A stretch of DNA of 64,000 bases, taken from contig JALUTQ010000005.1 in NCBI GenBank assembly GCA_032718865.1, forward strand, positions 1,550,001 to 1,614,000. Direction: 5' to 3'. A program made the translations under genes and the position numbers. The stretch comes from Tilletia caries (Eukaryota > Basidiomycota > Exobasidiomycetes > Tilletiales > Tilletiaceae). Below the pieces are notes generated by a model, which had not been told where the DNA came from, ran no database searches, and saw only the letters and a list, made by a program, of their open reading frames with translations. Positions 11,484 to 22,490 of this stretch are shown piece by piece (position 1 is the first letter of the stretch; each line of letters opens with the position of its first letter).

Positions 11484-12711
11484 CACCACCGGCTGGTCTC
11501 AAGTGGTTCTGAAGTATTGGAGGCTTTAGACTTGGGGAAGAGTTGGGGAATGATTGCGGAATAGTGGGGATGAGGAACTCAGAGAAGGCTTATGACTGAA
11601 GTATGGAACAACTCTACTGCATGTAATGCTTCATGAAGACGTCCAGACTGAGAGTTCGGGAAGAGAAAGGTGTAAAATAGTTCGGGAAGACGTCCCAAAG
11701 AGCCGCTCCAGCGCACCCACAGAAAAACCCTGGCACGTGACCTTGATAGAGTGATCATTCTTTGATCATCGCACGTTCGAGCAGCAGCCCACACCCCACA
11801 CCCAGGATCCTCCTCCAAAACGACGCGACCCGGCGTTGCGAGAATTTCTGCCTTAGAGAATTTTCACCTTCTCACCCACTCACCCCGACCTTCTTCCACA
11901 GCCTCAGACCTCCGCTCACCATTCTTCATCCCCCATCCCGTACACCCGGGCAATAGGATGCGCATGCGCATCAGCACCCCAGTATCAGTGTCCTCCCTGC
12001 GCTCGCCCACAGCAGCACCAGCTTCTTCCCTAGCCCACCCACTCCCATCCGCACCCGCATCCGCCATCTGACTGACACTATCACTGATTTTTTCACACCG
12101 CGTCACCGCCGTCTGACTACTCACTCATCCTTCTCTTTTTCCAGAGCAGTCAGCACAGCTTGCCTTCGTCCTCTTCTCCTCCGGCGTTGACTGCTGACTT
12201 CCCTCTTCCCTTCGCCTCCGCTGATTTTTCTTCACACACCCTGTTCTCATGCGCAGATTTTTCTCTTTTTCTCGCACATTTTTTTTCCCCTCCCCCCTCT
12301 CACCTCTGCGCTCCGTCCTCGTCCCGCCTACAGTCACAGCCCTCGAACAGACACGAACGCGCTGTGCCGGCTGGTTCAGTTCTCCTCTATCCTTGTTTTT
12401 GTTATGTATAATGTATGAGTAGTCATTCACCGCATCGCGCATCGATCGATTCCTGCATACATATTTGTGGGCGTGATCGTGAAAGGAGGAGATCCTGAAA
12501 GTGGGGTTTCATAGGGACAGACACCTGAGAAGACTTGACCTAACCATTGCCCAAGCATTTGGGTAAGTCTTGGGGAAGTATTTGAGTCAACTATTTGGGA
12601 AGTCTTCCCCATGCGGCGATCGCCTTCGGGAAGACTTTGACTCTCGAGGCGGCCAATCATTGGGGAAGACTTGCCCCAACTATTGTGAAGACTTAAGAAC
12701 AACCGGTGGTG
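11484..12711. mobile_element. Element C: 1.2-kb TA-inserting DNA element
   Basis: Left end CACCACCGGCTGGTCTCAAG (11484-11503) pairs with the right end reading CACCACCGGTTGTTCTTAAG on the other strand (to 12711): three mismatches in 20. TA flanks both ends (11482-83 and 12712-13). Removing C restores a continuous 22-bp unit of element B, which is strong evidence for the boundaries. The right side (12530-12690) and, more weakly, the left side contain degenerate units of AAGTCTTCCCCAAT type. No transposase is visible; the interior is T/C rich. Probably a Tc1/mariner-type non-autonomous element. Confidence 0.8.
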
Positions 12712-12850
12712 TAAACATATGCAACTGACCCTCTAACTATATGCAACTGGCCCTCTTACTATATGCAACTGACCCTGTAAACATAGGCAACTGGCCCTCT
12801 AACTATATGCAACTAACCCTGTAAACATACGCAACTGGCCCTCCAGTACA
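12712..12850 (-). repeat. Left terminal unit array of element B, inner part
   Basis: Six further ~22-bp units, alternately GCAACTGACCC and GCAACTGGCCC, in the same orientation as the array at 11301-11483. The spacer alternates between GTAAACATA and CTAACTATA, a possible two-unit higher-order period of 44 bp. Confidence 0.85.
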
Positions 12851-12990
12851 CCCGTAAACCTCAACATCTCAAGCATCACTGGACGCTACCTGAGAGGTAT
12901 GCTCATGGCGAGCTCATAGAGCCTTTCAGACTGAAGTTTGAACCAGAGAATAGGGCGTGGTAAGGGAAAAAAGAATGGCAGAGGCCCGGT

Positions 12991-13350
12991 TGTGCTGGCA
13001 AGTAGCCAGTAATCGGTGATGCCGTTTTCCCCATTTCTCTTTCTCGATTCTCTTTCTCTATGACTGCTGATTCCGATCCGATCCGACCCGACTCTGACAC
13101 GTGGTTTCCACTCCAGCGCCTCACAAACGTTACGCAACGTGCCATTTTCTTCCTGTCTTCTTCTTCTTCTTCTCATCACTCGCCACAGCGGCTTCTCTCT
13201 CTTCTCCGCCTCGGCTATTTAAGCCACTGTGTCTCATTTCCCCCTCTTGTAATTAGTCCGACACTGCATACTTGTTTCATCTCAGTTCTCTCCGAACACA
13301 GTCCTTAGTGAAACCTAGGTGATTAGACTATCTCGGCCTGTGTTCGCACA
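12991..13350 (+). repeat. 5' LTR of outer retrotransposon (360 bp)
   Basis: Starts TGTGCTGGCAAG and ends GTGTTCGCACA (TG...CA ends). A TATA-like CTATTTAAG near 13215 is the likely core promoter for the + strand transcript. Near-identical to 26737-27096. Confidence 0.95.
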
Positions 13351-13771
13351 TGGTGATGAGAGGGGATCTTTCACTGACTTGAACCGATCCATTTACAGTG
13401 ACCCCCACCCCGAGACGGCCCCACAGTTTAACGACTACAGCGCCTCTCAACCCTTTCGTCCTCGCACTCGACGGCCTCCAGTCTCACGACTACAGTGCCT
13501 CCAGTCCCTCGACTACCACGAACACCGTTCTCAGCATTTTCCTCTTTTCTCTACCTCACACCTTCTTCTCTCTTCACACACCTTCTTCTCTTCTCACACC
13601 GCACCCTCAAGACTTCTTCTTCTCCTCTTTCGGTCCTCTCTCCCACCTCGATCCTTTTCCGCCTCCGACCCGTGCTTTCGCCCGCCGTCTCTTCTCGAAG
13701 GAGCCTTGAGTTGAGGCATCTCCTCGGCTCTCTCGAGTTCAACAGCAGGCACAGCACCGTCCAACGCCAAG
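13351..13771 (+). other. Leader of outer retrotransposon
   Basis: Untranslated leader between the 5' LTR and gag. It starts with the putative primer binding site TGGTGATGAGAG; the rest is C/T rich with no recognisable feature. Confidence 0.6.
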
Positions 13772-14551
13772 ATGGATCACTCCCACAACTCCGGTCGAAC
13801 CAACCGCGGCGGTCGACCACCTTCCGCAGCGTCTCATACTTCCGAGCGCGCTCCGCATCCAACCATCTCCACCACCCCGGCCACCCGCCCTACTACGGCC
13901 GACCCGAACGCGTTGTCGATCATTGCTGAAGTTCGATACATGCGAGACGGTCTGGAGGCGCGTCTGGACGGATTCGGCGAGCGCCTCGGCGCGATGGAAC
14001 GCTGGCAACGAGGACAAGAGCTCGCCGAGGACGAGCGGGACGTCAACACCACCCCGGCCGCCGCCGAAGAGCAGCCCGAACCGGAATCCGATTCAGAGGA
14101 GATCGGTATCACCAACTTCGGCATGCAGACTCCAGCATTCGTCAACACCCGTCGACGCGATCGGGCACCACCTCCTCACCAGCGCATCCAGCAGTCGGAC
14201 AGTCAACCCACTCCGACCTCACGCACGACGGTCGCGGCTCAAGAGCTCCGAGCTTCGTCATTCGTCACGTCCACCCCGGGTGGCCTGTCACCCCGCGATC
14301 GTTTCCGTCTGCTCGATGGTCAGAATCGTCGCAAGGTTCGACGGACCATGAAGAAGCTCGGCCTCGAGGTGCCCGAGTTCATGAACACTCCCGAGGGCGC
14401 GTCCAATGCCGATCACGAGGACGACTTCGCGAACTCCTCCGAAAGTCCTCTTCGGTCTCGGGACACCGCCAATCAAGATGGCGCTCTCCACCCTGGCGTC
14501 TCTCCATCCGGCAACACCACCATCGCGGTCGTCCCGTCCACGGACATCGCC

Positions 14552-14943
14552 TGTGCTAGTATGGACTCTGCTCGGCTCTCCCTTTCTGATGCTGCGTTCT
14601 CATTCTCGTTCTCACTCCTCTCCGCCATTCCGTTCCGTTCCGATCCGCTTCCGTTCCCAGTCCATATTCGATTCCACTCCTCGTCGATGACACGGAATCG
14701 TTGCGCAACGACTCGTCACTCCTTCACTCCCTCCTCGCTCTCCATCTTTCCGACGATCCCCAATAGTCACTCCCGCTCCAAACAAGCTGGCTCTAGGTAT
14801 ATAACGACTCGATGTACTTAGTAGTTCTCTCTGAATCGAGAAATCCTTCCCACAATCTTCTCTCGTATTTACTGGGGTTCCAATACCTCCTCAAGACTAG
14901 CTCCAGGTTAGTTCTTCTTTATTATCGACCCAGCTTCAATACA
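14552..14943 (+). repeat. 5' LTR of inner retrotransposon (392 bp)
   Basis: Starts TGTGCTAGTATGG and ends TCAATACA. TATA box GGTATATAAC at about 14797. Four transitions separate it from the 3' copy. Confidence 0.95.
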
Positions 14944-15027
14944 TGGTGATGAGAGTTCTTCACTGACTCACCGAAACACGGACGTCTGTGATCGAATCCA
15001 GTTAATACGCCCAACTCCAGCTACGCC

Positions 15028-16603
15028 ATGACCGCTCCCAAGGGCACCAAAGGAAAAGGCCCGGCCCAGTCCGACCCTCCTTCCATCTCGGCCGCCACGG
15101 CTCAAGCACCTCTCACCGCTGCTATCCACCAGGCTCCTCACGAGCCCCGTCCTTCTACAAGCACCGCCATCCCCGAGGGAGGTTCCTCTCCTCTCACGCC
15201 ACTCGAATCCGCCGCTGGGGACGAACCCCCTCCGGCCGCTCTCCCCTCTGCCGCGTCGCCAAACGACGCTGTGCTGATGATGCTGCTGGGCACCGTCAAC
15301 GACATCAGCCGCCGCCTCACTGGCTTGGAGAATCGATCGAGCCAAGACTCACCGGTCGCTTCTGCTGCTCGCCAGACTGCTGTCGCGCCGGAGGCATCGT
15401 TGCCACCCGTCACCCCGGTTCGTTCCACCAACCTCCCTTCTCACATGACCCCGGCCGTCATGTTCCCACACATGACGCCGGCGGAGCAAGATGGTCTGTC
15501 CTCGGGTCTGCGTAGCATGGGGATCCGGTTCGAAGACTTCGTCAACATGGTCCACGGTCGAGCATCAACGCCGCACCAAGACTCACCGTTGCTTGCCCGC
15601 TCTCGCTCGACGGCCTTCCCCACCTCGTCCAATGACTTGCCCCCTTCGACGTCGACCGAGTTCCGTTGTGCCGACCCGAGTTTATCGGCAGGTTCCATGG
15701 TGATCCAACTCACCTGGAAAACTTCCTGAGTCGGGTTCGCGCTGTGGCGAGGTCGAACACCAACCCGGAGTGGGTCATGTCGGTCGTGCGTACGCTGCCA
15801 ATCGTCATGGAGGACGATGCCGCTGTCTGGCATGCCGGTCTCACCGATGAGGAGGCCGCGAGCATGACGACGTTGACGGTCTGGCAAGACAAGCTCCGCG
15901 AGGCCTTCCCCGTCAACCGGTACGAGCAGCGCCGCAACGCTCGCAATCGGCAGTGGAACCCTGCGGATGAAGGCGCTTCAGCGTACTTCTTCTACAAGCT
16001 CCGTCTTCTCCGTGGTGCATACGGTCCCGACCAAAACGAGACGAACCTCACTCACGACATCTTGGACGGCCTCCCTCCCGAGTTCCGCGTCATGCTCCGT
16101 CTCCCTCGCCACAACGTCTCGCTCAACGACGTTCGGCAGGAGATCAGTGAGTGGAAACTATGTGGAGAGAGCTCCATCGTCAGTCTCGCTCGTTGCCGTC
16201 GCCATCCACGGCACGTACCTCTGGTGGATCACCCCCGGGTCGAGACAGTCGCCTGTTCCCGGCCTCGACGTTGTACGCGGTCGCTCCCAGCACCGTCACG
16301 GCACCTGCTGCTGGACCTCGACCGACTGGCGCCTACGTTCCGTTGGCGGTTTCGTACGATCCTGGCCGCATCATTCCGGCCACGGCAACCCAGCCTCGGA
16401 AGTACCGTCGCCCCGACAACAACAAGGTCATCGACCTTGACCGAGCTTGCGACCGGTGTGGAGAACTCCACTTCAACTTCGAGCACAACCATCTGCAGGT
16501 CAAGGCGCAAGCTCGTGTTGTCAATGCTGAGGACGACTACCCTGAGGCCGAGGACGAGACGGCTGAGGACTCACAGCCTTTTGGGGAGTCCGTAATGACG
16601 TAA
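15028..16603 (+). pseudogene. Inner element gag, broken by two frameshifts
   Basis: Starts at ATG 15028 after an 84-nt leader. The reading frame has to shift once between about 15636 and 15668 and again near 16150; each fits loss of one base, the second in a G run at GAGTGGAAAC. Blocks in order: Pro/Ser-rich N-terminus, capsid-like core (CRPEFIGRFHGDP to about 16150), and the CCHH motif CDRCGELHFNFEH. The outer element's gag supports each shift by alignment. A frame-restoring explanation by splicing is not evident at either site. Sequencing error in homopolymers is an alternative. Confidence 0.8.
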
Positions 16604-16629
16604 AACTATCGGCGGATGCTCCCTCCCAG

Positions 16630-19600
16630 GCACCGCCTCCACCACCCCTCCCTCCCGAGGTACCACACTCGCCTCCTCCGCCAACGAAGGTCGCATCTGT
16701 GGGCGGGAAGGAAATCACTGCTGATTCAGCGCTGGCACCGCTGAAAGAGGAGGAACAGATCCCTCCTATCCCCACCGACCCGGCCACCAGTCTTTATCTC
16801 GATCGCCGGCCCCACTTCTTCCACATGAAGAAGGCATCGGTTGACAAGGGTTCCAAACCTCTTGCATCCGAGACGATCCGACACGGCAGGGTCGAGGAGC
16901 TCCCCACGTCCACTGCTACTGGGACGGGCTCCGGATACAAGCGTCATGTACCTCTCACCTTGAAGCTTCGATTGAATGACACAACCGCATCCCCTCTCTC
17001 TTCTCTGCTTGATACCGGCGCCTCGTTGTCGATCATCGATGCTAAGTTGTTGGAGAAGCTTGGTGGTCAGTCACAAGGCGACGGCATGATGGTACACGGC
17101 CTCGGGAACATGCGCACCTTGGGATGGACGACGATTACATTCTTCATCGAGGCCCGCGACCCTCAAGGTCACGCTCTTCACCTTGAATGCCGGCAGGACT
17201 TCCACGTCCTCCCCTCATTCTCCCCGGGTCTCTGCCTCGGCCTCGACTTCATCACCACTCACGATGTCGTCTTGATGTCTTCCAAGGGCAAGGCTTCCGT
17301 TGGTCGCTTCATCTTCTCCATCACAGAAGAAGTCTCGGGACCATACTCGTCGAAGCCCGAGATCCACGCGGCTGACGACGTCGAGTTGCCGGCCAACATG
17401 TACACCTGGGTGCCGGTCTACGCGGGCTGTCTTGCTCCCGGCGTCGATTACACTGTTCACCCGCGGATGTCGGTCAGCGAAGATGACACCGTCCAATTGG
17501 CCGGCCCTACTGGGTATCTTACTCACCGGTCTCGGCGTCACATCCTGCTCGGAAACTTCAGTACCTCTGCGTACTTGCTGCAGAAGGGAACCATCGTTGC
17601 CGATGCGTTGAGCGCTCGCCTCGGTGATATGGTCAAGGACGGTGGGGATGCCTTCGTGTTGGGCCCGGCTGTTGTGTCGTCTCCGTCGCCTCGGGTCTTC
17701 ACATCGTCGTCTATGGCAGAGCCGGTGAACCCGTTCGAGGACGATGCTGACGACCTTGCCTGCTCCTCTCTTGCTAGAGACGCGGAGACTGTCTTGGTCG
17801 ATGGTCATTTCCGCGTCGGCGTCGATGAGTCCGGTTCGCCCCCGTCTCAGATTGTTGCGGTGCTGAGGGGGCATACCGATGCCTTCGCTTTGGATGGTCG
17901 CCCGGGGCGAATCCAGAACGGAGAGGAGATGGGCATTGAGTTGGTACCGGGAGCGGAGTTGCGTCCCGAGGCTCCTCGTCGGGCGATTCCGGAGAAGCGT
18001 CAGGCGATGGACGCGGCTATTGACCAGTTGCTTGAATGGGACGTCATTGAGCCCTCCAATAGCCCCGTCTCCTTTCCGGTCTTGATGGTCCGCCAACGCG
18101 ACAAGTGGCGTTTCTGCGTCGATTATCGACAGCTGAACACCGCCACTGTCTCCGACCGGTACCCGCTTCCAACGATCGACTCGATTTTCCAGACGCTGGT
18201 GGGAAAAAGGGTTTTCAGTTCCTTGGACGCGATCCGGGGGTACCATCAGATGGGAGTAAAGGAGACTGACCGTTGGAAGACGGCTTTTGTCTGCCACCGA
18301 GGACTTTTCCAATATCGTACCGTCCCGTTCGGCCTCAAGAACGCGCCCAGCGTTTTCCAACGGCTGATGGATCGTATTCTTGGATCCCTCCGTTGGCAAC
18401 AGGCGATAGTCTATATCGATGACATCGTCGTTGCCACGACCACCCTCGACGAACACACCCAGGCTTTGGACACCCTCTTGCGTCGAGCTTCACTCGCGGG
18501 TCTGAAGTTCAGCCCCAGCAAGTGTACCTTCGCTGTGCCATCGTTGGTCCTTCTCGGACGAAAGGTGTCAGGTGCTGGGGTCTCGGTCTGGCAGGAACGT
18601 GCGAAGGCGGTCAGTGATCTCTCCCGGCCCACTACGCTACGAGAGTTGTACCACGTACTTGGGCTTTTCGGCTATTATCGCGCCTTTATCGACCAGTATG
18701 CCGCCATCGCCGCCCCCTTGACGTCGTTGACCAAAGGATGGCGGTACGAGGCCGATGCGACCGGTCGATATCGATTGATCAACGTCGAAGGGAAGTCCGT
18801 CGCTGCCGAACGCGTTGTGATTGCTTGGGGAGAGGACCAGCAACACAGTTTCGACTCGTTGAAGAAGGCGATCGCCAATCCTCCTGTGCTCGCGCACCCG
18901 GATTCGACGCGCCCCTTCGTCTTGTATGTCGACGCCAGCAAGGATGCCTTTGCGGCGGTCCTTCACCAGGTGTATGACGAGCCCTCGGTGCCGCAGCCCC
19001 AATCTTTCACGGCCGCGGCCTTCCACCCCGCTCCGATTTCCTTGCTTCCTCCAACGGTAGCTCGTGAACGATGGGCGGCGTGGTTGCGCTCGGATCGGTT
19101 CTTCGCCCCTCTGATCCATCGGCTCGAGAAGGATGGCACCGATGACGTTTGGGCGTTGCGCGAGGGTTTGCTGGTTCGCCGACTGGATGACCGTCTGGCT
19201 TTGCCTGAAGCCGCAATTCCGTCAGTTATGAAGTCAGAACATGATGGACGGGGACACTTCGGTTTCCTCAAGACTTACCTTTCGGTGTCCCGCAACTATT
19301 GGCGACCCGGGCTGTCGGTCGCGGTCCGTTCGTGGGTGAAGCATTGTGCTGTATGCCTCCGCACCAAGCGGACGCCGAAGGTCGGAGAACTGGATGTCGA
19401 TCATGACCCGCAGTTCCCGTTCGAGTGGATCAGCATTGACCTGCTCCTCGGTCTGCCAAAGACCAGGTCCGGAAACGATGCCGTCCTCGTCATGTTGGAC
19501 GTCTTCTCCCGCATGGTCCTGCTGCACCCCTGTCCTAGTACCGTCACGGCCGAGGGCATTGCTGCCATCGTGAGCGACCGTATCCTGCGGCTCGGATGGC

Positions 19601-20915
19601 GCCCTCGTCGCTTCGTCTCGGGCTCGGAGGCTCGCGTCTCGGGCTCCGTGATGGCATCATTGGCCCAGTCCCTGAATGCTGATCTCACTCCTTCCCCGCC
19701 GCATCACCAACAGGCCAACTCTGTTGAACGCGCGATTCAGACGGTTCAGCATGTCTTACAGTCCATGGGCACAGCAGGTCACACTCACTGGGATCGCCGT
19801 CTCGTTCCGACTGTCGAGCTAGCCATCAACTCCACGCCGTCGATGGTCTCGGGTTTCCGACCCTTCGACCTCGTCTTCGTGTGTCATCCTGAGCGGCCCA
19901 TGTCGTCTTCGACGCGGCCGAGCATGAGGGCGTGTCCTCCTTTGACGAACGCCTTGTCGCTGCCGAGGAGCGCCTTCATGATGCGCGCGTGGCCATCGAT
20001 GCCGCTCGTCGGGACCAGAAGCGTCGGTATGACCGTCGTCGGCGCGAGTTGCCCCAGTTGCGTGAAGGGGACTTGGTCTTCGTTCGCTTAGTCGATCGGC
20101 CAATGCCGGGCCTGATCCGCAGCAAGCTCGATGCGCGCAAGGCCGGTCCCTATCCCGTCCGGACTGTGCTCTCGCCGCACCGAGTTGTGCTGGAGCTTCC
20201 TGCGGACGCGAGCATGGGACCGGAGTTCAGCGTTGAGCAACTAGATCTGGTGCCTCGCTCCCCTGATCCGTTTGCCACTCACCGGCTTGGTTCTAGATCT
20301 CTCGGTCCCATGGCGGATGACCAGGACGAACGTTCTGATGCTGTTCTGGATGGGGAACAGAGTGACAGGGACGCGTCAGCTTCCGATGATCTGCTTCTGG
20401 GCGCGGCCGACGGAACTCACCTGGCCGAGGATGTCGTCCTTCCTCCTCGAGCTCGACGGCCCCCTAACGCGTTGCGTCAGTTTGACGTGGGAACGATCAC
20501 GGTCGTCAACACCGAGGGGCTGCAAGAGGCGCTCCGGGGTCCTATCTTTCGGCGGCGAACGCTGGAGATAGATGGCGTCAGTATCGAGCTCCGTGAACGG
20601 CCGGTAGCTTTCATCTCCCGACTCACCTCGCCTGCCGAGAAGAAGATGGTTGCCGCAGAGCTCGAGCTCTGTTGTCTTGCGTGGGCGTTCTCCCGCTTCA
20701 CGCACCTGCTGGAGGGCGCGCAAGTTACCGTCGTCACCGACCATGCGCCGTTGGGCCCGATGTTGTCGTCGACGTCAGCCATTCCTTACGGGCCGACGAT
20801 TAGCCGTTGCCGTGCGTTCGTGATGCCTCACGTGTCCAATATGCGCTTCGTCCATCGCGCCGGCCACACGCACACGAACGTCGATGCGCTTTCACGCCTT
20901 CCGCCTCCGACTTGA
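16630..20915 (+). pseudogene. Inner element pol: protease, RT, RNase H front half, integrase, RNase H rear half (broken)
   Basis: Runs in one frame to about 19890 and then needs a 1-nt shift (a C run before CATGTCGTC) to continue to TGA 20915. Domains: aspartic protease LLDTGAS near 17010; reverse transcriptase with YIDDIVVA near 18412; RNase H first strand LYVDASKDAFAAV near 18925; integrase zinc finger H-H-C-C (19240-19360), DDE core from 19438; RNase H remainder RPVAFISR to VDALSRLP (20598-20905). The integrase second Asp is replaced: GGC (Gly) at 19621-19623, where the outer element has GAC. The N-terminus is uncertain because the frame is open upstream of any ATG. Confidence 0.85.
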
Positions 20916-20955
20916 CTGGTCCGGGACGCCCAGCCTGCTTTGGGGGGGGGGGGGA

Positions 20956-21347
20956 TGTGCTAGTATGGACTCTGCTCGGCTCTCCCTTTCTGATGCTGCG
21001 TTCTCATTCTCGTTCTCACTCCTCTCCGCCATTCCGTTCCGTTCCGATCCGCTTCCGTTCCCAGTCCATATTCGATTCCACTCCTCGTCGATGACACGGA
21101 ATCGTTGCGCAACGACTCGTCACTCCTTCACTCCCTCCTCGCTCTCCATCTTTCCGACGATCCCCAATAGTCACTCCCGCTCCAAACAAGCTGGCTCTAG
21201 GTATATAACGACTCGATGTACTTAGTAGTTCTCTCTAAATCGAGAAATCCTTCCCACAATCTTCTTTCGTATTTACTGGGGTTCCAATACCTCCTCAAGA
21301 CTAGCTCCAGATTAGTTCTTCTTTATTATCGACCCAGCTTCGATACA
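20956..21347 (+). repeat. 3' LTR of inner retrotransposon (392 bp)
   Basis: Ends TCGATACA and is followed by TCGCC. It is preceded by a run of 13 G and one A, the polypurine tract. Confidence 0.95.
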
Positions 21348-22408
21348 TCGCCCCGGCGCCAAACATACGGCACGGCCAACCCCCCGCATGCCGTCAAGAA
21401 ATGATCGGCCTATACCACGGCGATCCCTACCGCCTTGAGCCGTTTCTCAGTCGTCTCCGGGACGTCATTCGCTCAGACGGCGACAACCCGGTTTGGGTCG
21501 CCTCAGTCATGCGCACGATTCCGATCGCCCTCCGCGGCAATGCCGCCAAGTGGCACGAAGGCCTTTCCGACGAGCGCGCTAAGGAACTCAAGTCCTTTGA
21601 TGCGTGGGCCTCGGTCATGCGCATGTCGTTCAAGGTCAATACAACCTTGCAACGCAAGCAGGCTCGCGAACGTCAGTGAATTCCGGCTCAAGAATACGTG
21701 TCCGAATACTACTTCGACAAGCTGCGGGCCCTTCGACAGGCTTTCGGATTCGATCAGACCGACGAAAAGCTGGTGGGAGAGATCAAAGACGGTTTCCCAC
21801 CCAGCTTCGTCACGATGCTCCGCCTCCCTCGCGACCAACCCACTCTCGACAACCTCGTTGAAGAGATGGGCGAGTACGAGTCACACTGGAGGGCCATCCA
21901 CAATGTTCCACTTCCGCCTGATCCGGACACCGGCTCCACCACGACCGTCGTGTCGGCTTCCGCCGTTCCGTCCGCTCTCAGTCGATTGCAGAGCCAGGCC
22001 ATGGTGCGCTCCGCCTCCGCGCCGTCGCTCCCTGCTGTCCGCCAGCTGACTGCGGCTGCAGCTCCAGCCTCGCGCGCGACTCCACCTGCTTCGACCGGCA
22101 TGTCTCCGATGGCAGCCGCATACGACCCCTCTCGCGTCATCCCTGCCGCCAATGGCGAGGTGCGCAAGTATCGGGTCGAGGGCAGATCCACGCCCATGCG
22201 GCTCGACCGTCCCTGCGGTAAGTGTGGTGGGGACCACTTCAACTTCGAACACGTCCATCTGGTCCCTCAAGTTCGCCTACTTGAGGTCGATGAAGATGAT
22301 GATTACCCATTCGAAGAAGACCTTGGTCCCTCCGCCTTTGCGGCCCAGCCGGCGAACCACGGGGAGATGGAGGAGGGTAGAAACACTTCGGAGAACGTTT
22401 CCTCCTTC

Positions 22409-22490
22409 GTGAGTTGAGCGCCCATGCGGGGCTTGATGGCTGGCATTCCTTGTTCTCTTTCTCATTGTATTTCCCTTCCTGTTGTTGTAG
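22409..22490 (+). other. Candidate 82-nt intron joining gag to pol in the outer retrotransposon
   Basis: Donor GTGAGT at 22409, the commonest donor of host genes in this window, and acceptor TTGTTGTAG ending at 22490 after a strong pyrimidine tract. The last Gag codon before the donor (TTC, 22406-22408) joins directly to CAC (22491) in the Pol frame, phase 0. Without splicing, Gag ends at TGA within the intron and Pol lies in another frame. A consensus CTNAC branch site is not obvious, the main weakness. Confidence 0.65.

Larger units (their letters stand above)
14552..21347 (+). mobile_element. Inner Ty3-type LTR retrotransposon, inserted in gag of the outer element
   Basis: LTRs of 392 bp at 14552-14943 and 20956-21347, with 5-bp duplication TCGCC at 14547-14551 and 21348-21352; total 6796 bp. 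Related to but clearly diverged from the outer element: same gene order, same putative primer binding site TGGTGATGAG, same G13-A polypurine tract, and the same unusual split RNase H. This copy is defective: gag has two apparent 1-nt deletions, pol one more, and the integrase lacks a catalytic Asp. The two LTRs differ at four sites, all transitions. Confidence 0.95.
13772..22417 (+). pseudogene. Outer element gag, split by the inner retrotransposon and carrying a TGA
   Basis: Front part 13772-14551, remainder 21353-22417. After removal of the inner element and one copy of its TCGCC duplication, the two parts are in the same frame. The structural core begins near IGLYHGDPYRLEPFLSR (about 21401) and aligns with the inner element's gag core. 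A TGA at 21677-21679 stands where the relative has TGG (Trp), a single-base nonsense change. Near the end lies a short Zn-binding-like motif CGKCGGDHFNFEH, CCHH rather than the usual CCHC knuckle. Unspliced translation ends at TGA 22415-22417; the last codons overlap a GTGAGT splice donor. Gag would package the element RNA in virus-like particles. Confidence 0.85.

Noticed and set aside
16577..16585. TTTTGGGG as a -1 frameshift site for inner gag-pol
   Set aside because: The A-site codon does not re-pair after slippage and it does not fit the X-XXY-YYZ pattern in the gag phase; kept only as a rival to splicing.
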